Below are positions 18,338-22,145 of a DNA stretch of 22,145 nucleotides, piece by piece (within the stretch, counting starts at the first letter, position 1; every line of letters starts with the position of its first letter). Both the position numbers and the translations under genes were made by a program. This DNA is from a virus: positions 1-22,145 of the IMG/VR virus record IMGVR_UViG_3300033146_003125. The stretch is one strand, 5' to 3'. The notes under the pieces are model-generated. The model was given only the letters and a program-made list of their open reading frames with translations, made no database searches and was not told the origin of the DNA.

Positions 18338-19498
18338 ATGAACTCATTCGATCCGCTAAACCCGGAAGTCTGGACAGCTACGGTACAAGATTATTTAAAC
18401 AAGATGCTTATCTCTCAAAAGATTTGTAATCGTAAAGCAGAAGCATTGTTAAATGATGGAGATACTGTAAACTTTCCAGAATTAACTGATATTCGTATTC
18501 AATCATACTCACAAGGTACTGATCTTGATATTGATGATCAAACAGCTATTCAATCTCAATTAGTAGTTAATCAATCAAAAGCGGCTACTTTTGCACTTGA
18601 TAGAGTACAACGTAAACAAGCAAGAGCTAATTATGCTGTTGATCTTGCTTATCAAAGTTCTTTCCAACTTAAAAACAACGTTGATCAAAACGTTATTAAC
18701 ACAGGTATTAATGGTGCTGCAGAAACTGTTGCAGGTGGAACTTTATCTACATCAACAATTATTACTAAATTAGGTAATGCTTATGCTGCTCTATCTAGAA
18801 ATAATGCTGTTGACGCTCCTTTATTTGGTATAATTGATCCTGAACGTCAGGCATTATTGACTCAAACTTTTGTTGCTAATGGTTTCGTAGAAGCTGATAG
18901 TAAATTAAAGAATCAATTTGTTGGACGTGCTCAAGGATTCAACATGTTCGTATCAAACAATCTTCCTTCTTCTGTAGTATTAACTATGGACACTCAGCCT
19001 ACTGCTGGTGATACAATTACAATCCTTGGTAAAACATGGACTTGGATTGCTGATGGTAGTACTGCTACTGCTGGTCAAATCAAGGTTGGTGCTAATGTTG
19101 CTGATGCTAAAGCTATTCTTATAGCTGCTATTAATGGAACAACTCCACCAAGTGCAGGTGATTATATGGATATAGCTACCAATGGTCGTCGTAAATATCA
19201 GAATGCTCAAATTAGTTGTTCTGCTTTCTCTGGTGATGATGCTACTATAACAAGTTATGGTAAAATCGGAGCTGCTGAAACTTTTACTGCTGCTACAAAT
19301 GTATTTGCTGCAGAAACTTCTAGTATGCTATATGGTAGGACTGGAGCAATTTCTCTAGCTATTCAAATGCAACCAGAATTAACAATTGCACAAGAGCCAA
19401 AACAATTAGTTAAAAACTATATTACTCACATAGTATTCGGTAGTAAGATATTTAGCAGAGACGAAGAACGTCTTGTTAAAATGACTTACAATGTTTAA
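18338..19498 (+). CDS. Major capsid protein (HK97 fold) with inserted domain
   Basis: A 386-residue protein. Residues 1-210 fit the HK97-type coat: N-terminal arm (PEVWTATVQDYLNKMLISQKI), GDTVNFPEL, a spine helix (KAATFALDRVQRKQARANYAV), a P-loop region and IIDPERQALL. Residues 330-386 return to the coat (MLYGRTGAISLAIQM ... FGSKIFSRDEERLVKMTY). About 211-328 is an insert with AGDTITILGKTWTWI, then GQIKVGANVADAKAILIAAIN, a module I know from other phage virion proteins. It is the most regularly codon-adapted gene here (many GCT, GGT, CGT). I used ATG at 18338, not the in-frame TTG at 18314, because MNSFDPLNP starts a plausible coat arm. Confidence 0.85.
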   Translation: MNSFDPLNPEVWTATVQDYLNKMLISQKICNRKAEALLNDGDTVNFPELTDIRIQSYSQGTDLDIDDQTAIQSQLVVNQSKAATFALDRVQRKQARANYAVDLAYQSSFQLKNNVDQNVINTGINGAAETVAGGTLSTSTIITKLGNAYAALSRNNAVDAPLFGIIDPERQALLTQTFVANGFVEADSKLKNQFVGRAQGFNMFVSNNLPSSVVLTMDTQPTAGDTITILGKTWTWIADGSTATAGQIKVGANVADAKAILIAAINGTTPPSAGDYMDIATNGRRKYQNAQISCSAFSGDDATITSYGKIGAAETFTAATNVFAAETSSMLYGRTGAISLAIQMQPELTIAQEPKQLVKNYITHIVFGSKIFSRDEERLVKMTYNV

Positions 19499-19512
19499 TT
19501 GAGTTATTCATG

Positions 19513-19538
19513 AGGGTAGTAGTAAGATCCTACTGCCT
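19513..19538 (+). terminator. Weak stem-loop after capsid gene
   Basis: AGG/CCT (19513-19515, 19536-19538) and AGTAG/CTACT (19518-19522, 19530-19534) can pair around a 7-base loop with internal bulges, 15 bases after the capsid stop. No T-run follows, so this could be an RNA-stability or attenuation hairpin more than a full terminator. Confidence 0.3.
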
Positions 19539-19572
19539 TCAATCAATAATTTAATTCAATAATATAATAATC

Positions 19573-19827
19573 ATGTCTAGTCCAATTGACCCATCCAACC
19601 AGTTCATTAATGTTACACCTAGTGATACAGATCTATTAAAATATAATGGTAATGTATCTACATGTAGAGGTATACTATTAGAAGTGGCTGGTGATATTGC
19701 AATTAAGGATGATGAAAATAATACTGTTGTAATTGCAGGTTTAGCTGCAGGTGTTATTCATCCAATTGCAACACAACAAATTTTATCAACTAATACTACA
19801 GCTACCGGAATAGTAGCTTATTTCTAA
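19573..19827 (+). CDS. GTA spike-base-like head protein
   Basis: An 84-residue beta-rich protein: SPIDPSNQFINVTPSDTDLL, then STCRGILLEVAGDIAIKDDE, then NNTVVIAGLAAGVIHPIATQ, then ILSTNTTATGIVAYF. This closely follows the pattern of the Rhodobacter gene transfer agent spike-base protein (Rcc01079 type: VTPSDT...CRGLYVGGAGD..V....G..V.F.GV.AG..LP.....V..TGTTAT.IVA.Y). In the GTA the relative forms the base of head spikes. Its position right after the capsid gene fits a capsid-surface role. The call is by remembered pattern and not by a search. Confidence 0.65.
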   Translation: MSSPIDPSNQFINVTPSDTDLLKYNGNVSTCRGILLEVAGDIAIKDDENNTVVIAGLAAGVIHPIATQQILSTNTTATGIVAYF

Positions 19828-19839
19828 TAAAAATTATTT

Positions 19840-19986
19840 ATGCCAGGATTAGCAATTGCAATCACAGATTCGATAATAGTAAATGAGGCTATAATTGGAG
19901 GAGCAGCATTAGTTGATAATTTATTGTTGGAAACAGGCGATAATACTTTATTAGAGACAGGAAATTTCCTCCTATTAGAAACTTAA
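19840..19986 (+). CDS. Short hydrophobic LLLETG-repeat protein (48 aa)
   Basis: Translates as MPGLAIAITDSIIVNEAIIG, then GAALVDNLLLETGDNTLLET, then GNFLLLET. The last 20 residues contain three copies of L-L-x-E-T, spaced by Gly-Asp/Asn. Similar LLLE(N/T)G repeats end many small phage proteins placed just before tail-fibre genes. Alternating hydrophobic residues suggest beta strands. It sits between the spike-base-like and fibre genes with gaps of about 15 bases. Function is unknown. Confidence 0.65.
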   Translation: MPGLAIAITDSIIVNEAIIGGAALVDNLLLETGDNTLLETGNFLLLET

Positions 19987-20004
19987 TTTTTTAACTTATA
20001 TATA

Positions 20005-21279
20005 ATGGCAGATGCAAAATTAACAGCCCTAGCAACAGCTACAGGTATGAAGAATACGGATTTGATGTATGTTGTAGACGATGTTGGTGGAACTCCAACT
20101 AGTAAAAAGATAACACTAGCAAATTTCAAGAAAGGTATCTCTAAATATGATGCTACTGTTGGTATTAACGGTAATTATTCAGATATTCAAGCGGCAATTA
20201 CAGGTGTAGGTGGTACAGATATCAAATTATTATTGATAAGCGATGTAACAGAAGATTCAGATATAACAGTACCTACAGGATTACAATTATTTATTGATTT
20301 AGGCTCAAATGTATTAACAATGAATGATTATGATTTTAAATTTTCAGGAATTGCTAATATTAATATTCAAGGGGCTGGAGTAAATACGAATGCAAAAATT
20401 AAATGGGCAAGCACAGATAATAATTATATGATAGATTGTAGTAGCTATCCTACATCATCAGTTGTTGTTAGTGGATTTACATTTGAAAATAATTCAACAG
20501 CAACATCATCCTATCTTTCTCATGGGGTTCAGAAAATATTTGATATGAAAATAAAATGTGCAAATGTAAATGGTAGTGGATTATATTTTAATGAGGGTTG
20601 TTCAATGGCCTCTAATATTTGTATTTCTGGTGGAGGTTCTTCTTGCAGTAGTACATTTTCAATTTATGGGGAATCTGTAATAGACAATATAATTTTTACA
20701 GATACATTTTCATCAACTTTCAGTGGCTTTACTATTTCAGAAGAATGTACATTATCAAATATCATTAATACATCTTCACAGCTGATGGTTATAGGATGCT
20801 CGAATGGTAGAATTAATATAGATAATTGTACTAGTATAGGATATGGAATTAAATTTTATATTGACACGCCATTAGAATGTAATATTACAAATTGCTCGCT
20901 TGACTCTAATAGTTTTATAGATTGTGTTAATTCTTATAATACAAATATTAGTAATGTTATTTGTGATAAAATTGATTTAACGGATGCTTCATGTCATAAC
21001 ATCTCAATTTCTAATGTAAGATTAACAAGTTTATTGGATATTTATGGTGATAGAATAAAAGTATCAAATTGTGAATTATTAGGTGGTGCCACTATTCAAT
21101 CAGATGCAGATGATAACGGATTCAGTAATTGCCAATTTGGAGCAGATGCAGGAGGTGGAAGTAATACTTTAACAATAGCAAGTGGGGCTAATAGAACTCG
21201 TGTTGTTGGTTGTATGAGTGACGCAGCAATTTCAGATAGTGGTACAGATACAGAACTTGCAGCAAATACTATTTATTAA
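20005..21279 (+). CDS. Tail fibre/tailspike with right-handed beta-helix
   Basis: A 424-residue protein. Residues 1-50 (ADAKLTALATATGMKNTDLM, then YVVDDVGGTPTSKKITLANF) match a widespread N-terminal adaptor of phage fibres and spikes. Residues 55-370 are repeated short strands with Asn/Ser/Cys turns (NISNVICDKIDLTD, ISISNVRLTSLLDIYGD, IKVSNCELLGG), typical of a right-handed parallel beta-helix. The C-terminal 60 residues include GGGSNTLTIASGANRTRVVG. Such proteins trimerise and bind or cleave host surface glycans. No obvious catalytic Asp/Glu pair is apparent. It lies in the rightward virion operon. Confidence 0.8.
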   Translation: MADAKLTALATATGMKNTDLMYVVDDVGGTPTSKKITLANFKKGISKYDATVGINGNYSDIQAAITGVGGTDIKLLLISDVTEDSDITVPTGLQLFIDLGSNVLTMNDYDFKFSGIANINIQGAGVNTNAKIKWASTDNNYMIDCSSYPTSSVVVSGFTFENNSTATSSYLSHGVQKIFDMKIKCANVNGSGLYFNEGCSMASNICISGGGSSCSSTFSIYGESVIDNIIFTDTFSSTFSGFTISEECTLSNIINTSSQLMVIGCSNGRINIDNCTSIGYGIKFYIDTPLECNITNCSLDSNSFIDCVNSYNTNISNVICDKIDLTDASCHNISISNVRLTSLLDIYGDRIKVSNCELLGGATIQSDADDNGFSNCQFGADAGGGSNTLTIASGANRTRVVGCMSDAAISDSGTDTELAANTIY

Positions 21280-21311
21280 AAATAACCGTGTATTAATTAA
21301 TTAATAATAAT

Positions 21312-22121
21312 ATGGGAGATAATAAAACACAGAACTTTACATATAATTACGGAGGGGCAAGCGGCCAACAAGTTGCTATCTCAAAAACAGCTGATTATAC
21401 TATAACTGTAGATGATATTATAAAAGGAGTAGTTATAGTTTGTAATACAACCGCTGGAGATGTAACTTTAACACTTCCACAATTAAGTACATTGCCAGAT
21501 GATGGAATACTACAATCATTTTCAATAGGTCATAGCGGAGGAGGTAATGATGTTATTTTAAAGACTAATGCTTCTGATAATTTTGTATATGATTCTACAA
21601 GTACAGAGTTTAATTTAGGTAATGGCAATTTCCACTTCACATTAGCTGGTGTTTATAATGGGTCTACTGGGAGATGGGGATTCCAAAGGAATTTAACTAT
21701 TAAGGCTCAAATGTTAAGAACAACAGATTGGACTGCATCAAATTTTAGTTCAATGACTATAATTCCTTTTGAATCAGAGAATTACAATAACAATGATGAG
21801 TTATTAGTTGATACAACTGGTGCAAGTGCAAAATACACAGTTAAAACAAGTGGAAGCTATAAAGTTAATTATAAAATTGATATTGATTCTACGGGTGGTT
21901 CAACATGGAACGCAACAGCACAGCTATGCAAGAATGGCACTTCATTAGGAGAGGGTTATAAAGTAAAAACAGGTAATTATGGGAATGAGGATGGTATGCT
22001 CGGATTGCCTACAACTTACTTAGACTTAGATGCTGATGATTATATTGATTTAAGAATTGACCAAAACAACCTTACTGGAAAATTAATAAGAGCTTCATTA
22101 AGTTTAGAATTAAGAATTTAA
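21312..22121 (+). CDS. Tail fibre/receptor-binding protein with C1q-like C-terminal domain
   Basis: A 269-residue beta-rich protein. Residues 15-130 form one domain (GQQVAISKTADYTITVDDII ... DVTLTLPQLSTLPDDGILQ ... GVYNGSTGRWGFQR), a pattern common in phage fibre domains. Residues 135-269 look like a C1q/TNF-type jelly roll: an exposed Asn-rich loop (ENYNNNDELLVD), KYTVKTSGSYKVNYKIDID, then TYLDLDADDYIDLRIDQNN and an ending SLSLELRI. It probably binds the host surface next to the beta-helix fibre. The start has an A/T-rich leader (AATTAATAATAAT). The assignment is by fold-like pattern. Confidence 0.7.
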   Translation: MGDNKTQNFTYNYGGASGQQVAISKTADYTITVDDIIKGVVIVCNTTAGDVTLTLPQLSTLPDDGILQSFSIGHSGGGNDVILKTNASDNFVYDSTSTEFNLGNGNFHFTLAGVYNGSTGRWGFQRNLTIKAQMLRTTDWTASNFSSMTIIPFESENYNNNDELLVDTTGASAKYTVKTSGSYKVNYKIDIDSTGGSTWNATAQLCKNGTSLGEGYKVKTGNYGNEDGMLGLPTTYLDLDADDYIDLRIDQNNLTGKLIRASLSLELRI

Positions 22122-22123
22122 TT

Positions 22124-22145
22124 ATGACAAATAACGATATTATTT
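22124..22145 (+). CDS. Partial gene start at window edge
   Basis: An ATG with the leader TTTAATT, 2 bases after the previous stop, reading MTNNDII to the window end. It probably continues the virion operon. Seven codons give no clue to function. Confidence 0.45.

Noticed and set aside
18314-18340. Perfect TTGACA -35 and TTG start upstream of the capsid gene
   Set aside because: The matching -10 (TATGAA) would overlap the ATG and start transcription within the gene; the TTG adds eight unlikely residues.
14576-19210. Minus-strand frames at 14576-14812, 17882-18100 and 18980-19210
   Set aside because: Antisense to terL, scaffold and capsid genes; their translations are low-complexity shadows.
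1-22145. Alternative genetic code (TAG or TGA recoded, as in some crAss-like phages)
   Set aside because: Genes are full length in the standard code. TGA clearly ends several genes in coupled ATGA overlaps, and TAG ends the SSB-like frame.
1-22145. Integrase, attachment site or insertion sequence
   Set aside because: No integrase, transposase motifs or flanking IS-type repeats are visible; inverted repeats near 12700-12860 have no transposase between them.

Overview
The window is part of a tailed double-stranded DNA phage genome (or a prophage, although no integrase or att site is visible). It is strongly AT-rich. Almost no gene has a Shine-Dalgarno sequence; start codons instead follow A/T-rich leaders of the type AAATAATAATTATG. 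This, together with a small histone H1 (Hc1)-like protein of the type common in Bacteroidota, suggests a Bacteroidota host, perhaps Flavobacteriia. That host call is inference. Stops are nearly all TAA, with a few TGA and one TAG, and the frames fit the standard code.

Layout: two divergent blocks meet at a gene-poor, repeat-rich control region (about 12690-13239). Everything left of it is on the minus strand and reads leftwards. From the divergence point outward it carries an SF3 (D5-like) helicase, a stand-alone CHC2 zinc-finger primase fragment, small zinc-ribbon and membrane proteins, an all-alpha NTP pyrophosphatase, an Hc1-like protein, a glycosyltransferase resembling T4 alpha-glucosyltransferase, a thymidylate synthase/dCMP-hydroxymethylase family gene split in two, a coiled-coil protein, a DnaQ-like exonuclease, a Sak4-like ATPase, an SSB-like protein, a PD-(D/E)xK Holliday-junction-type nuclease, a small HTH protein and a run of short unknown genes. 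One of these is a 17-copy hexapeptide repeat protein. Everything right of the control region is on the plus strand and is the virion module: small terminase, large terminase, portal, a HeH-domain protein, scaffold, HK97-type capsid protein with an inserted domain, a GTA spike-base-like protein, and two tail-fibre or tailspike-like proteins.

The most interesting points follow. (1) The SSB-like gene ends at an A9 run followed by the window's only TAG stop. The -1 frame after the run encodes a SWIM zinc finger with no start codon of its own, so a frameshifted SSB-SWIM fusion is likely. (2) The TS-family protein has Asp where thymidylate synthase has the dUMP-selecting Asn, a signature of dCMP hydroxymethylases. 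It lies close to an AGT-like glucosyltransferase and a dCTPase/dUTPase-type pyrophosphatase, so a T4-like base-modification pathway is plausible. The hydroxymethylase locus itself is frameshifted and has lost a central segment. (3) Three leftward promoters share an AAAAAA(A)GGG block just upstream of the -35. (4) The divergent region has a 23-bp direct repeat, ten CTTTTAA heptamers and nested inverted repeats, which resembles a replication origin with operators.

The left block appears to serve replication, recombination and nucleotide modification (early or middle genes), and the right block packaging and assembly (late genes). All homology statements are from motif recognition; no database search was run.
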